Assembly (NCBI GenBank): GCA_900469345.1
Contig: UBWZ01000002.1
Span: forward strand, 611,579 to 675,578
Source: Hyphomicrobiales bacterium
Lineage (GTDB): Bacteria > Pseudomonadota > Alphaproteobacteria > Rhizobiales > Rhizobiaceae
Direction: 5' to 3'
DNA length: 64,000 nucleotides
Shown here: positions 25,810-35,930 of the stretch, piece by piece
Position numbering within the stretch: the stretch's first letter is position 1
How the letters are laid out: each line of letters begins with the position of its first letter
The notes under the pieces: model-generated
Told to the model about the DNA's origin: nothing
Databases searched by the model: none
Seen by the model: the letters and a program-made list of their open reading frames with translations, nothing else
Translations under genes and position numbers: made by a program

Positions 25810-26313
25810 TTGCAGCTCCAGCCGCTTTTCCATGATCACCGCCGGCAGGCCGGAATTGGGTGCGCCCCACTCCTCCATGCGATCCACCTCGACGAAGCCG
25901 AGGCGCTGGTAGAAGGACATGGCGCGCACATTGGGGAGCGCAACCTCCACCCGCATGATTTCAGCGTCGGGAAAGCACGTCTCCAGCTCGGCGAAGATGT
26001 CGCGGCCGACGCCTTCGTTCTGGCAGGTCGGCTTCACGTAGAGCTGGTGCAGCATGGCGGTCTTTGCCATCTTCGGATACATCGCCGCATAGCCGATGCC
26101 GCCGATGTCGCGGCCGCTGTCGGCCACCAGGAACTCGCCCTCGCGTTTCAGGATGCGCGAGCGGATGGCTGCCGGCGCATGCCAGGAGCCGACCATGCGG
26201 GAAACCTTGTCGGCGCCGTAAAACGGATCGTAGGTGTCGTGGAAGGTGTCCGACAGCACCGCCCGGATCTTCTCGACATCGGCCTCACCGGCGGTGCGAA
26301 CGAAATAGACCAA
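25807..26313 (-). CDS. GNAT-family N-acetyltransferase
   Basis: 168 residues. N-terminal VRTAGEADVEKIRAVLSDTF is the first strand/helix of the fold; LHQLYVKPTCQNEGVGRDIFAELE is the acetyl-CoA pyrophosphate loop (QNEGVG); NVRAMSFYQRLGFVEVDR is the usual C-terminal motif. It resembles the enzymes of the RimI/PhnO-like group but no substrate can be assigned. It is read leftward in the long gatCA-to-DUF2155 block, 45 bp after gatB. Confidence 0.88.
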   Translation of the reverse strand: MVYFVRTAGEADVEKIRAVLSDTFHDTYDPFYGADKVSRMVGSWHAPAAIRSRILKREGEFLVADSGRDIGGIGYAAMYPKMAKTAMLHQLYVKPTCQNEGVGRDIFAELETCFPDAEIMRVEVALPNVRAMSFYQRLGFVEVDRMEEWGAPNSGLPAVIMEKRLELQ

Positions 26314-26358
26314 GTCATTCTCCTCGAGGGCCTGCCACCGCAGACCCCTCTTGTCGTC

Positions 26359-27864
26359 CTACTCGTCGACGATCCCGAGCTTCGCCTTGACGAGCGCCTG
26401 CACCGCCTGCGGGTTTGCCTTGCCGCCGGTCGACTTCATCACCTGGCCGACGAACCAGCCGGCCAGCGTCGGCTTTGCGAGCACCTTGGCGACCTGGTCG
26501 GGGTTGGCGGCGATGATCTCGTCGACAGCCTTTTCGATCGCGCCGGTGTCGGTGACCTGCTTCATGCCGCGGGTCTCGACGATCTCGGCCGGGTCGCCGC
26601 CTTCGGAGAGGATGATCTCGAAGACGTCCTTGGCGATCTTGCCGGAAATAGCCTCGGACTTGATAAGGTCGATGATGCCGCCGAGCTGAGCGGCTGAAAC
26701 AGGTGTCTGCTCAATGGTTTTGCCGGTTCTGTTCAACGCGCCCAGAAGGTCGTTGATCACCCAGTTCGCAGCCATCTTGCCGTCGCGGCCTTCGGCCACC
26801 GCCTCGAAATAATCGGCGATCGCCTTTTCAGACACGAGCACCGAGGCGTCGTAGACGGACAGGCCGAGTTCGGCGACGAAGCGGGCCTTCTTGTCGTCCG
26901 GGAGTTCCGGAAGGTCCTTGGCAAGCTCCGCCACGAAGGCATCGTCGAACTCGAGCGGCAGAAGGTCCGGATCGGGGAAGTAGCGGTAATCGTGCGCGTC
27001 TTCCTTGGAGCGCATCGAGCGGGTCTCGCCCTTGCCCGGATCGAACAGGCGGGTTTCCTGGTCGATCGAGCCGCCGTCTTCGAGGATGGCGATCTGGCGG
27101 CGTGCTTCGTATTCGATCGCCTGGCCGATGAAGCGGATCGAATTGACGTTCTTGATCTCGCAGCGCGTGCCGAAACCTTCGCCCGGACGGCGCACCGAAA
27201 CGTTGACGTCGGCGCGCATCGAGCCCTCGTCCATGTTGCCGTCGCAGGTGCCGAGATAGCGCACGATCGAGCGCAGCTTCGTCATGTAGGCCTTGGCTTC
27301 GTCCGAAGAGCGCATGTCGGGCTTGGAGACGATCTCCATCAGCGCCACGCCGGAACGGTTGAGGTCGACATACGACATGGTCGGATGCTGGTCGTGCATC
27401 GACTTGCCTGCGTCCTGCTCGAGGTGCAGGCGCTCGATCCCGATTTCGATATCCTCGAACTGGCCCTGGCGGTCGGGGCCGAGCGAAATCACGATCTGGC
27501 CTTCGCCGACGATCGGATCCTTGAACTGCGAGATCTGGTAGCCCTGCGGCAGGTCCGGATAGAAATAGTTCTTGCGATCGAACAGGGACCGCTTGTTGAT
27601 CTGCGCCTTGAGGCCGAGGCCGGTGCGCACCGCCTGCTTGATGCACTCTTCGTTGATCACCGGCAGCATGCCGGGCATCGCCGCATCGACCAGCGAGACG
27701 TTGGAATTGGCCGGCTTGCCGAACTCGGTGGAGGCGCCGGAAAACAGCTTCGACTGCGACAGGACCTGCGCATGCACTTCCATGCCGATGATCACTTCCC
27801 AATCGCCGGTGGCCCCGGGAATGAAGCGTTTCGGATCAGGCGTACGGACGTCGACTAGGGTCAT
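26359..27864 (-). CDS. gatB: Aspartyl/glutamyl-tRNA amidotransferase subunit B
   Basis: 501 residues. GatB phosphorylates and amidates mischarged Glu-tRNA(Gln) and Asp-tRNA(Asn) with ammonia from GatA. The start [24 protein letters not shown], the [15 protein letters not shown] segment and the [21 protein letters not shown] motif identify the catalytic domain. The helical GatB/YqeY tail, which docks tRNA, occupies about residues 350-500 and ends in [10 protein letters not shown]. It is unlinked from gatCA by 1.5 kb of small genes. Normal length. Confidence 0.97.
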   Translation of the reverse strand: MTLVDVRTPDPKRFIPGATGDWEVIIGMEVHAQVLSQSKLFSGASTEFGKPANSNVSLVDAAMPGMLPVINEECIKQAVRTGLGLKAQINKRSLFDRKNYFYPDLPQGYQISQFKDPIVGEGQIVISLGPDRQGQFEDIEIGIERLHLEQDAGKSMHDQHPTMSYVDLNRSGVALMEIVSKPDMRSSDEAKAYMTKLRSIVRYLGTCDGNMDEGSMRADVNVSVRRPGEGFGTRCEIKNVNSIRFIGQAIEYEARRQIAILEDGGSIDQETRLFDPGKGETRSMRSKEDAHDYRYFPDPDLLPLEFDDAFVAELAKDLPELPDDKKARFVAELGLSVYDASVLVSEKAIADYFEAVAEGRDGKMAANWVINDLLGALNRTGKTIEQTPVSAAQLGGIIDLIKSEAISGKIAKDVFEIILSEGGDPAEIVETRGMKQVTDTGAIEKAVDEIIAANPDQVAKVLAKPTLAGWFVGQVMKSTGGKANPQAVQALVKAKLGIVDE

Positions 27865-27954
27865 CGGATGCTCTTGAACTGGTCTGTGCGGTTGGTTTCG
27901 AGGTAGAGCAAATGGCGCTGCGGCGCAAGCTTATCCGATGCGCGGCCGTGCGCC

Positions 27955-28464
27955 TCAGATGCCCGGGCCATAGGTTTCCGGCGCGAGCGGCACGAGCCGC
28001 TTGGAGAGGCCGACCGACTGGACGTCGCGATCGATCTTCGGCGAATAGGCGATCGACAGCCAGTTGATCGCATAGCCGTGCTTTTCGAAGAAGCCGATTG
28101 CTTCGAGATTGTGCGCATGCGTTTCGACCCGCGCCTCTTCAAGCCCCTGATGCACGATGTCCGCTTCGACCTCGGCGAGAAGCTCGCCCCCGAGGCCCTG
28201 CCGCTGGTAGATCGGATCGACCCAGAAATCGGAAATGAGCTCGTCGAGCTTTTCCCGCGCCGCCCAGCCGGCCAGCGTTCCATGCTGCTCCACGGCGCTG
28301 ATCGTCAGCCAGTCCTTGCGGGTGAAGTGGCGGAACGCCTCAAAGGCGCTGTCGCTCATGTCCGTCACCTCGCCGATCGAGATCATGGCCTTTTCCCAGG
28401 CGCGAAAACCGATCTCCGCGAGCAGATCCGCCTCGTCTTCACGCGCATTCCGGATGATGGCCAT
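27955..28464 (-). CDS. GNAT-family N-acetyltransferase
   Basis: 169 residues. Motif A is DFWVDPIYQRQGLGGELLAEVEADI, and NLEAIGFFEKHGYAINWLS is motif B. The N-terminus (IIRNAREDEADLLAEIGFRAWEKAM) is standard. Third GNAT gene in 2.8 kb, but not closely similar to the other two by eye, so not a recent duplication. The C-terminus LVPLAPETYGPGI extends the fold slightly. Substrate unknown. Confidence 0.86.
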   Translation of the reverse strand: MAIIRNAREDEADLLAEIGFRAWEKAMISIGEVTDMSDSAFEAFRHFTRKDWLTISAVEQHGTLAGWAAREKLDELISDFWVDPIYQRQGLGGELLAEVEADIVHQGLEEARVETHAHNLEAIGFFEKHGYAINWLSIAYSPKIDRDVQSVGLSKRLVPLAPETYGPGI

Positions 28465-28525
28465 GAGATCCCCTGCAATTGTGACAGTAGAGCATTGAGT
28501 CTCGCTTTTGGCCAGAGGCAGCGCA

Positions 28526-28798
28526 TCAGGCCTGGGGCGAGATCTGCGCCTTCATCGCCTGCCACTCGTCTTCAAGCGGTCCCCTGGCGACCGGCTTGCC
28601 GGCCCGGCGATACCAGTAGCCGGCATTGGCGTCGTCGCCCTCGACGCGGTGGCAAAGGGCGTGGCCCCAGTCGAACACAGGCTCGCCTTCATGCGCCTGG
28701 CAGATCGTGTGAACGGTCTCCCATTCCGGCCCAACGGTAAAACCCGCGGCGGCCAGATCACCAAGGCGATCAACCAGTGCGGCAAGCTCGTCTTTCAT
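28526..28798 (-). CDS. Conserved small hypothetical protein
   Basis: 90 residues, no signal or membrane helix. It contains WETVHTICQAHEGEPVFDWGHALCHRVEGDDANAGYWYRRAGKP, a Trp/His/Cys-rich core that looks conserved and could bind a metal or cofactor, and an acidic C-terminal helix. I recall similar uncharacterised proteins in several bacterial phyla but cannot name a family. It lies 26 bp after the toxin gene on the same strand. Confidence 0.65.
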   Translation of the reverse strand: MKDELAALVDRLGDLAAAGFTVGPEWETVHTICQAHEGEPVFDWGHALCHRVEGDDANAGYWYRRAGKPVARGPLEDEWQAMKAQISPQA

Positions 28799-28824
28799 AA
28801 AATCACCTTCGCTGAAACGGCACC

Positions 28825-29112
28825 CTAATCGACCTCAGGAAATTGCTGCCGATGGTGGAGGATGGCAATAACCTCGACCTCCGTGTCGCTTAGCAACCGG
28901 TAGACGACGTAATAGGGCAGCCGGGCAACAGATAGCTCTCTCGTCCCTCGCACGCGCCCCGTTCGACCGAGATTCGGGAATGCTTCTAGCATCGCGATGG
29001 ACTGAAGAATCCTGGTGACAACGACGCCAGCAGGCTTCAAACCATCGGATGAAATATAGGTGAATACCTTCTGCAGATCCGCTTCGGCGCGGCGCGTCAG
29101 GCTAATGATCAA
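28825..29112 (-). CDS. ParE/RelE-family toxin
   Basis: 95 residues from a TTG start at 29112, overlapping the antitoxin stop by 11 bp. LTRRAEADLQKVFTYISSDG, ILQSIAMLEAFPNLGRTGRVRGTREL and PYYVVYRL..VEVIAILHHRQQFPE are the ParE pattern: helical hairpin, then the RG..REL sheet and the C-terminal strand with HxRQ. Family members poison gyrase or cleave mRNA at the ribosome; the sequence does not decide which. ATC follows the TTG and no better start exists near it, so weak, coupled translation after the antitoxin is likely. Confidence 0.85.
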   Translation of the reverse strand: MIISLTRRAEADLQKVFTYISSDGLKPAGVVVTRILQSIAMLEAFPNLGRTGRVRGTRELSVARLPYYVVYRLLSDTEVEVIAILHHRQQFPEVD

Positions 29113-29290
29113 GGCCGAACTTCTTCCAGACCTGGTCAAGCGGAACCCGCAATTCCGGGTGCTCGATTGCGTCACGCAAGGCCGCCTCGATCTTGGCCTT
29201 GGCCCAGACGTCGTAAGCCGCGCTAGACGGCTCGTCTAGCGTCGGCGTCTGCTCTTGCGGGCGATTTATCTTGGCGTCTGGCTCGGACAT
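29102..29290 (-). CDS. StbD-like antitoxin of the ParE toxin
   Basis: 62 residues. A disordered start is followed by SAAYDVWAKAKIEAALRDAIEHPELRVPLDQVWKKFGL, like the short stability-determinant antitoxins (YDxWF-x-AKV...P-x-xxV pattern) that partner ParE toxins in proteobacteria. It has no evident DNA-binding domain of its own. Being first and overlapping the toxin fits normal antitoxin-first order. The pair sits between gatA and gatB. Confidence 0.78.
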   Translation of the reverse strand: MSEPDAKINRPQEQTPTLDEPSSAAYDVWAKAKIEAALRDAIEHPELRVPLDQVWKKFGLDH

Positions 29291-29344
29291 GTCCCAGAGA
29301 CTACAACAATTCTCCGCGGCGAGCCAAGGAAAAGAGACTTCGCC

Positions 29345-30826
<1,482 letters not shown>

Positions 30827-30877
30827 GGGCTCTTCAGACTGTGAGATGGAGAAAAGGCGGAGCAGGCGCTGCAGCGC

Positions 30878-31165
30878 TTACTCGACGACTTTGGGCACCA
30901 GGAAAAAATTTCGGTCTGTCAGGGGGGCATTGGCGACGATATCGTCGGCCTTGTCGCCGTCCGTGACGGCGTCGGGCCGGCGGCGCATGGTGATCGGCGT
31001 TACCGACGTCATCGGTTCGACGCCGGAAACGTCCACTTCGGACAATTGCTCGACGAACCCAAGGATGCCGTTGAGCTCGCCGACTATGCGATTGGCATCG
31101 TCTTCGGTGACCGCAATGCGGGCGAGGCGCGCGACGCGCTTGACGGTGGCAAGATCGACGGACAT
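30878..31165 (-). CDS. gatC: Aspartyl/glutamyl-tRNA amidotransferase subunit C
   Basis: 95 residues. A small wrapping subunit that holds GatA and GatB together. [48 protein letters not shown] is the standard GatC helix pair and loop, and [11 protein letters not shown] the typical C-terminus. The ATG at 31165 ([10 protein letters not shown]) matches the family start; an upstream frame extension has no similarity. Confidence 0.95.
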   Translation of the reverse strand: MSVDLATVKRVARLARIAVTEDDANRIVGELNGILGFVEQLSEVDVSGVEPMTSVTPITMRRRPDAVTDGDKADDIVANAPLTDRNFFLVPKVVE

Positions 31166-31271
31166 GGCAGGACTCCGGGGCAAGAAATTCCCCTTCGCTA
31201 TAATCGCCGCATCCGCCCTTCGCAACAGGGGGCACGCCCATTTGCCGGGCATGCCCCCGTTTCGCAGTCGA

Positions 31272-31976
31272 TCAGTAGGTCAGGGTCGCGCCCGGCTGCG
31301 GTGTTTCGACGCTTGTCCGGCCGCCTTCCATGCCCTTGACGAACTTGTCGGCCGTCTGATCGATGATCGGGAAGGTGCCGAAATGGCAGGGGATGGCATG
31401 CTTGAAGTCGAAGAAGCGCTGGCAGGCGACCGCCGCCACCGCACCACCCATGGTGAAGCGGTCGCCGACCGGCACGATGCCGATGTCCGGCTGGTGCAAT
31501 TCGTTGATCAGGCCCATGTCGGTGAAGATGTCCGTGTCGCCCATGTGCAGCACCGACATCTCGTCTTCGAAATGCATCATCAGGCCGTTGGCGCTACCCA
31601 GAGAATGGGCGACGCCCATCTCGTCCACCTGGCCCGACGAATGCAGCGCCTGGGTGAAGGTGGCGGTAAAACCGTCGAAGGAAATGGTGCCGCCGGTATT
31701 GCCCATCTCGATCTTCTCGACGCCCTTGGTGCCGAGCCATGAGGCGAGGTCCGCATTGGCGAGCACCACGGCGCCCTTTTCCTTGGCAATCGCCACCGTG
31801 TCGCCGACATGGTCGCCATGGCCGTGGGTCAGAAGAATATGGGTGACGCCGTCGGTCATGTCCTTCATGTCGAGGCCGGCAAAGCTGGCATTATGGGTGA
31901 GGAAGGGGTCGATCAGGATTTTTGCTTTCGCCGTTTCGATGCGGAAAGCGGCGTGGCCGAGCCAGGTAATCTTCAT
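31272..31976 (-). CDS. UPF0173-type metal-dependent hydrolase (UlaG-like)
   Basis: A 234-residue metallo-beta-lactamase-fold protein. It begins [26 protein letters not shown]; the metal site is [13 protein letters not shown], a clear H-x-H-x-[17 protein letters not shown] and [13 protein letters not shown] carry further ligands. This is the UPF0173 (YtkL-like) group, related to L-ascorbate-6-phosphate lactonase UlaG; substrate unknown. I start at 31976; a frame extension to 32003 is not needed. Confidence 0.9.
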   Translation of the reverse strand: MKITWLGHAAFRIETAKAKILIDPFLTHNASFAGLDMKDMTDGVTHILLTHGHGDHVGDTVAIAKEKGAVVLANADLASWLGTKGVEKIEMGNTGGTISFDGFTATFTQALHSSGQVDEMGVAHSLGSANGLMMHFEDEMSVLHMGDTDIFTDMGLINELHQPDIGIVPVGDRFTMGGAVAAVACQRFFDFKHAIPCHFGTFPIIDQTADKFVKGMEGGRTSVETPQPGATLTY

Positions 31977-32092
31977 GGAACTCTCTCTCGATTGGTGATG
32001 CAAAACCTTGTGGGGATGCTAAAGACGACGTCGCGCCCGGCGAAAGCCGTTGCCGGCGCAAGCACCCACTAAGCAAGGCAGATGTATCCCGA

Positions 32093-32587
32093 ATGACCGT
32101 CCTGACAATAGAGGAGCTCGCCGGCAGCCTTGAAATCGGGCAGGCGATTGCAGGCTTGGACCTGGGGACGAAGACGATCGGCATCGCCATGTCGGATCTC
32201 GGACGCCGCTTCGCCTCCCCCCGTCCCGTCATCAAGCGGGTCAAGTTTGGCAAGGATGCCGACGCGCTGCTGGCCTTTGCGCTGCGGGAGAAAGTCGCCG
32301 CCTTCGTCATCGGCCTGCCGGTCAACATGGATGGATCGTCGGGCCCTCGTGTCCAGGCGACCCGTGCCTTTGTGCGCGCCATGAGCGAGAAGACGGAGAT
32401 CCCGTTCGCTTTCTGGGACGAGCGGCTGTCGACGGTGGCGGCCACTCGGGCCCTGCTGGAAATGGACGTGTCACGGGCCAAGCGCGCCGAGCGGATCGAT
32501 TCGGCGGCGGCGAGCTTCATTCTCCAGGGTGCACTCGACCGCCTGTCAGCGATCAGCCGGTCTCAGGCGGCCGGCTCGGAGAGCTGA
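32093..32587 (+). CDS. ruvX: RuvX/YqgF RNase H-like pre-16S rRNA nuclease
   Basis: 164 residues. RNase H fold with [15 protein letters not shown] (first catalytic Asp), [29 protein letters not shown] (Glu) and [16 protein letters not shown] (last Asp). Named as a Holliday-junction resolvase; in E. coli the homologue completes 16S rRNA 5' processing. Its 3' end overlaps the convergent small membrane gene by 25 bp. Confidence 0.93.
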   Translation: MTVLTIEELAGSLEIGQAIAGLDLGTKTIGIAMSDLGRRFASPRPVIKRVKFGKDADALLAFALREKVAAFVIGLPVNMDGSSGPRVQATRAFVRAMSEKTEIPFAFWDERLSTVAATRALLEMDVSRAKRAERIDSAAASFILQGALDRLSAISRSQAAGSES

Positions 32588-32856
32588 CGGCGGCGCCACC
32601 AGGCGCTGATATCCTTGCGCTTGCGGAAGGCCACGATCCCCATCACCACCGTGCTGTCGAAAGCGATGGCACGCGCGACCAGCGGCGGCAGCGTTTCAGG
32701 TGGAACACCGAGAATATTGCCGTAGATCTGGAACACGAGGTCGTGCGTCTGTCGCGTCAGCATGAAGAAGCCGAAGCTCATGTCGTAATAGGAAAGTCCG
32801 TACCAGCTGATCAGGAGCGAAACGGGCCCGGCCCACAAAATCAGGAACCACTTCAT
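32563..32856 (-). CDS. Small inner-membrane protein (DUF6105-like)
   Basis: 97 residues. One hydrophobic helix at the start ([22 protein letters not shown]), a central amphipathic part with [31 protein letters not shown], and a basic C-terminus ([14 protein letters not shown]). I believe this is the DUF6105 group of Rhizobiales, from memory. Its ATG overlaps the stop of the upstream 56-codon gene as ATGA, so the two are translationally coupled. Function unknown. Confidence 0.75.
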   Translation of the reverse strand: MKWFLILWAGPVSLLISWYGLSYYDMSFGFFMLTRQTHDLVFQIYGNILGVPPETLPPLVARAIAFDSTVVMGIVAFRKRKDISAWWRRRQLSEPAA

Positions 32857-33023
32857 GCGGTTTCCCCCTCTGCCTGGAATGGTCGGAAGTCCGCCTCCAC
32901 CAGCAGCTTTGACATCGCCATCAGGCTAAGGACGAGGGCCGGAACGGCAATGTCCAGAGCCAGAACGGCAAAGATCGTCGTCATGACGACCAGCAATGCA
33001 TAGCTTTTGATTACGGTTCCCAT
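32853..33023 (-). CDS. 56-residue membrane protein, first gene of a coupled pair
   Basis: A short frame that starts with MGTVIKSYALLVVMTTIF and continues with a hydrophobic stretch (LALDIAVPALVLSLMAM), then a short acidic tail. One long or two short membrane helices are expected. The stop TGA overlaps the next gene's ATG by ATGA. No strong Shine-Dalgarno precedes it. A perfect CtrA-type box lies 26 bp upstream and a TTAACCAT half-site about 90 bp upstream. I recognise no family. Confidence 0.68.
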   Translation of the reverse strand: MGTVIKSYALLVVMTTIFAVLALDIAVPALVLSLMAMSKLLVEADFRPFQAEGETA

Positions 33024-33048
33024 GATGGGGCGATGCGTCCGGTCTTGG

Positions 33049-33063
33049 TTAACAAATCGTTAA
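33049..33063 (-). promoter_or_regulatory. CtrA box TTAA-N7-TTAAC upstream of the small membrane pair
   Basis: On the minus strand TTAA, seven bases, TTAACC: a perfect match to the CtrA consensus of Caulobacter and rhizobia. It lies 26 bp before the 56-residue gene. A further CtrA half-site TTAACCAT (minus strand 33119-33112) lies 49 bp further upstream. Confidence 0.65.
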
Positions 33064-33162
33064 GCCGGAGATTAGACCTCAAGGGATTTGCCGCAACCGA
33101 AAGCCCCGGACATGGTTAATTTCGGGCCCGCTCTGTGGATAAGACCGCAGACGGGATGCCCG

Positions 33163-33807
33163 TCAGCCATAGATGGCGCGCACCATCCGGCGCACGGCGG
33201 AGGCGACCTTGTCCCAGTCTTTGGCACTTTTCAGCGACACGCCAGCGAACTGGCCGCCGACCGAAGCCGAGATCACCAGATGCTGGATCGAGGCAAACAG
33301 CAGCGCATTGGTGGTCGCCGCATCGACGCCTTTCGGTGGGACGAGCGAGCCGCGCATCCGGTCAAGCCATTTCGCCAGCGCCTTGGCGCGCGCTTCCGCA
33401 AGCCGGCGAACCTGCGGCGTGTCCTTGGACACCTCCCAGGCGATGATCTTGCAGACGAGCGGGTCGTCGCGCAGGGCCTCCATGAACAGAATCGACAGCC
33501 GCTCCATCAGGTCGCCGTAGGTGAGGAGAAAGGCGCCGCCCGAATCCTCGGGGATCCGATCCTTGACCCAGTTGCCGAGATCCGCGCCGATCGCGTCGAT
33601 GAGGCCGTCGAGGCCGCCGAAATAGCGGTAGATGAGCTGCTTGTCGCAGCCGGCCCGGCGTGCCACCGCATTGATGCCGAACCCCTGAAACCCCTGCTCC
33701 GCGAGAAGATCGCGCGCCGCCGCAAAAATGGCGCGCTCCGTACCCGCCCGGTTGCGGGGACGTACCGCAACGCTCTCTTTCGCAGTCAGGTCGTCTATCT
33801 GCAGCAT
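33163..33807 (-). CDS. TetR-family transcriptional regulator
   Basis: 214 residues. N-terminal helix-turn-helix: ERAIFAAARDLLAEQGFQGFGINAVARRAGCDKQLIYRYFGGLDGLIDAIG. The recognition helix (CDKQLIYRYF) is followed by a ligand-binding helical domain of ordinary length. The ATG at 33807 is preferred over the GTG at 33828, because the latter falls inside a perfect CtrA-type box. The ligand and targets are unknown; the gene points away from aidB's 3' end and is not divergent with an obvious transporter. Confidence 0.88.
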   Translation of the reverse strand: MLQIDDLTAKESVAVRPRNRAGTERAIFAAARDLLAEQGFQGFGINAVARRAGCDKQLIYRYFGGLDGLIDAIGADLGNWVKDRIPEDSGGAFLLTYGDLMERLSILFMEALRDDPLVCKIIAWEVSKDTPQVRRLAEARAKALAKWLDRMRGSLVPPKGVDAATTNALLFASIQHLVISASVGGQFAGVSLKSAKDWDKVASAVRRMVRAIYG

Positions 33808-33821
33808 CCGCCGGCCCGTCG

Positions 33822-33837
33822 TTAACACTCTCTTAAC
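33822..33837. promoter_or_regulatory. Perfect CtrA box upstream of tetR
   Basis: TTAA, seven bases, TTAAC on the plus strand; read on the minus strand it is again TTAA-N7-TTAAC, so both orientations match the full consensus. It ends 15 bp before the chosen tetR ATG, where it would overlap the promoter or transcript start. Confidence 0.6.
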
Positions 33838-34081
33838 CCTGCGATAATCCGCCGGCCGGGGTGCCGCAAGCGGATTGCGGATTGATGCACAGGTAAGAGC
33901 GAGGCTCGGTCACGGCATGCGCTTAACGCGGTCCCGCCCCCCCTTCGTCGCGCGACGTCGGAGCCGCCGGCCGGACCAGACCGTCGTGCCGGAAGGCAGA
34001 AATTTGGGAGAGGTCGAGGCGATCGAAACCCCTGATCGTTCCCTGAACGGACCTGTCCCTTTGCTGCGGATCAATCCCGCC

Positions 34082-35734
34082 TCAGCTGGCCGGCGGATAG
34101 AGCAGGTCGACGATGTAGCGGGCATCGAACCGCACATCGATCATGCCGTAGGTCGAGCGCCAGCCGCCCGCCAGGCGCGTCTCCAGGAAGGCATCGGCGA
34201 TTTTGCCGGCACCGAGCCGGAAGAGTTCCGCAGCCCCTGCCGCCAGCGCCAGTTGCTCGACCAGAAGCCGCGCCGCGCCCTCGTCGCTTTCGCACAGTGC
34301 CATGGCCGCCCGCAGCACTTCCACCGTCTTTTTGCCCGAAGGCCCGAGATCGCGCTCGAACCCGCCCAGCACCAGGTCGAACAGATCGCGTCCGCGCGAC
34401 AGGACGCGCAGCACGTCGAGCGCCATCACATTGCCGGAGCCTTCCCAGATCGCGTTGACCGGCGCCTCCCGGTAATGCCGGGCGATCGGTCTTTCCTCGA
34501 TGTAGCCATTGCCGCCGATGCACTCCATTGCCTCGTAGATCAGGCCGGGTGCGATCTTGCAGTTCCAGTATTTGACGACGGGGGTCATGACGCGCGCGAA
34601 GGCGGCGTCGGCGGGGCTTGAGCCTGCCCGGTCGAAGGCGTCCGCCAGCCGGAAGGCGAGCGCGGTTGCAGCCGCCACGTCCAGCGCCATGTCGCCGAGC
34701 ACTCGGGTCATCAGCGGCTGGTCGATCAGCTTCTTGCCAAACACGCTGCGACCGCGGGTGTGGTGCACCGCCTCGGCCAGGGACGCCCGCATCATGCCCG
34801 CCGAAGCGAGCGCGCAATCGAGCCGCGTCAGCGTCACCATGTCGAGAATGGTCCGGACGCCGGCGCCCGGTTCCCCCAGCAGATAGCCGAACGCATCGGT
34901 GAACTCGACCTCCGCCGAGGCATTCGAGCGGTTGCCCACCTTGTCCTTGAGGCGCTGGAAATGCAGCCCGTTGGCCGAGCCGTCTTCCAGCAGCCGCGGC
35001 ACCAGGAAGCAGCCGATGCCGTCCCCGGTCTTGGCGAGCATCACGAAGCCGTCGCTCATCGGCGCCGACATGAACCACTTGTGCCCGGAGAGCCGGTAGA
35101 TCCCCTCACCGACGCGGTCCGCCGTGGTGCGGTTGGCGCGCACATCCGTACCGCCCTGCTTTTCCGTCATCCCCATGCCGAGCGTGACGCCATGCTTCTG
35201 CAGAGCCGGCCGGTTGCTGCTGTCGTAGCGGCGCGACATGATCTTCGGCGCCCATTCCTTGTGAACCCGCGGCGACGCCATTAGCGCTGCGACCGACGCG
35301 CTCGTCATGGTAAGCGGGCAAAGATGCCCGCATTCCAGCTGCGAGGTCAGGTAGAACCGCGTTGCGCGCGCCTTGTGCGCCCGCCCCTTGGTCTCCGGCA
35401 CCGTTTCCCAGATGGAGGAGTGCAGCCCTGCCTGCATCGAGCGGCGCATCAGCGCGTGCCACGCGGGATGAAACTCGACCACGTCGAGCCGCTCGCCGCG
35501 CGGCCCGTGGGTCTTCAGCTTGGGCGGGTTCTCGTTCGCCATCCGCGCCAGTTCCTGGGCTTCCGGCGATGTCACATAGTTGCCGAGCTGGTCGTATTCC
35601 TCGCGCACGCTGCGGTGCAGCTCGCCCGTCAGGTCGACGATGAGGGGATCCGAGCGGTAGGCATTGACGCCGGACCAGGGGCTCGGCTGGTTCAGTTCGG
35701 CGAATTTCTCTTCGTCGCGGGCAATATCGTTCAT
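34082..35734 (-). CDS. aidB: AidB-like acyl-CoA dehydrogenase
   Basis: A 550-residue FAD enzyme of the AidB branch. The N-terminus (LNQPSPWSGVNAYRSDPL) and RLDVVEFHPAWHALMRRSMQAG are AidB-specific. LGMGMTEKQGGTDVRANRT is the FAD-contact motif, and IWEGSGNVMALDVLRVL holds the catalytic-glutamate region. The C-terminal DNA-binding-like helices complete a length well above the 380-400 of ordinary acyl-CoA dehydrogenases. In E. coli AidB belongs to the Ada adaptive response to alkylation; here no ada/alk genes are near. It is divergent from pyrB. Confidence 0.92.
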   Translation of the reverse strand: MNDIARDEEKFAELNQPSPWSGVNAYRSDPLIVDLTGELHRSVREEYDQLGNYVTSPEAQELARMANENPPKLKTHGPRGERLDVVEFHPAWHALMRRSMQAGLHSSIWETVPETKGRAHKARATRFYLTSQLECGHLCPLTMTSASVAALMASPRVHKEWAPKIMSRRYDSSNRPALQKHGVTLGMGMTEKQGGTDVRANRTTADRVGEGIYRLSGHKWFMSAPMSDGFVMLAKTGDGIGCFLVPRLLEDGSANGLHFQRLKDKVGNRSNASAEVEFTDAFGYLLGEPGAGVRTILDMVTLTRLDCALASAGMMRASLAEAVHHTRGRSVFGKKLIDQPLMTRVLGDMALDVAAATALAFRLADAFDRAGSSPADAAFARVMTPVVKYWNCKIAPGLIYEAMECIGGNGYIEERPIARHYREAPVNAIWEGSGNVMALDVLRVLSRGRDLFDLVLGGFERDLGPSGKKTVEVLRAAMALCESDEGAARLLVEQLALAAGAAELFRLGAGKIADAFLETRLAGGWRSTYGMIDVRFDARYIVDLLYPPAS

Positions 35735-35873
35735 GAAGCACCTCTAGCCGAACTTACCTTACGTGGGAACGGCGCCCCGTGACGAATATGGCTTTCTCAA
35801 CAAAAGCGGCTTTCGCCGTGGCAAAAGCCGCGCAGAAGATGTCGACAACCGGTCGCAACGCGGCGGTCTGCGC

Positions 35874-35902
35874 TTGCGGCGCGGGGGGCGAGACCTTATA
35901 GA
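35874..35902 (+). promoter_or_regulatory. Candidate sigma-70-type promoter of pyrB
   Basis: TTGCGG (35874-35879) and TATAGA (35897-35902) spaced by 17 bp, ending 28 bp before the pyrB ATG. The spacing is optimal; the -35 hexamer is moderate. Confidence 0.5.
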
Positions 35903-35930
35903 CCGCCGAACGCAAGCGGAGGCACCGTCC

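Noticed and set aside
25807..28464. Three GNAT genes as a recent tandem amplification
   Set aside because: Protein sequences are dissimilar outside the family motifs and lengths differ.
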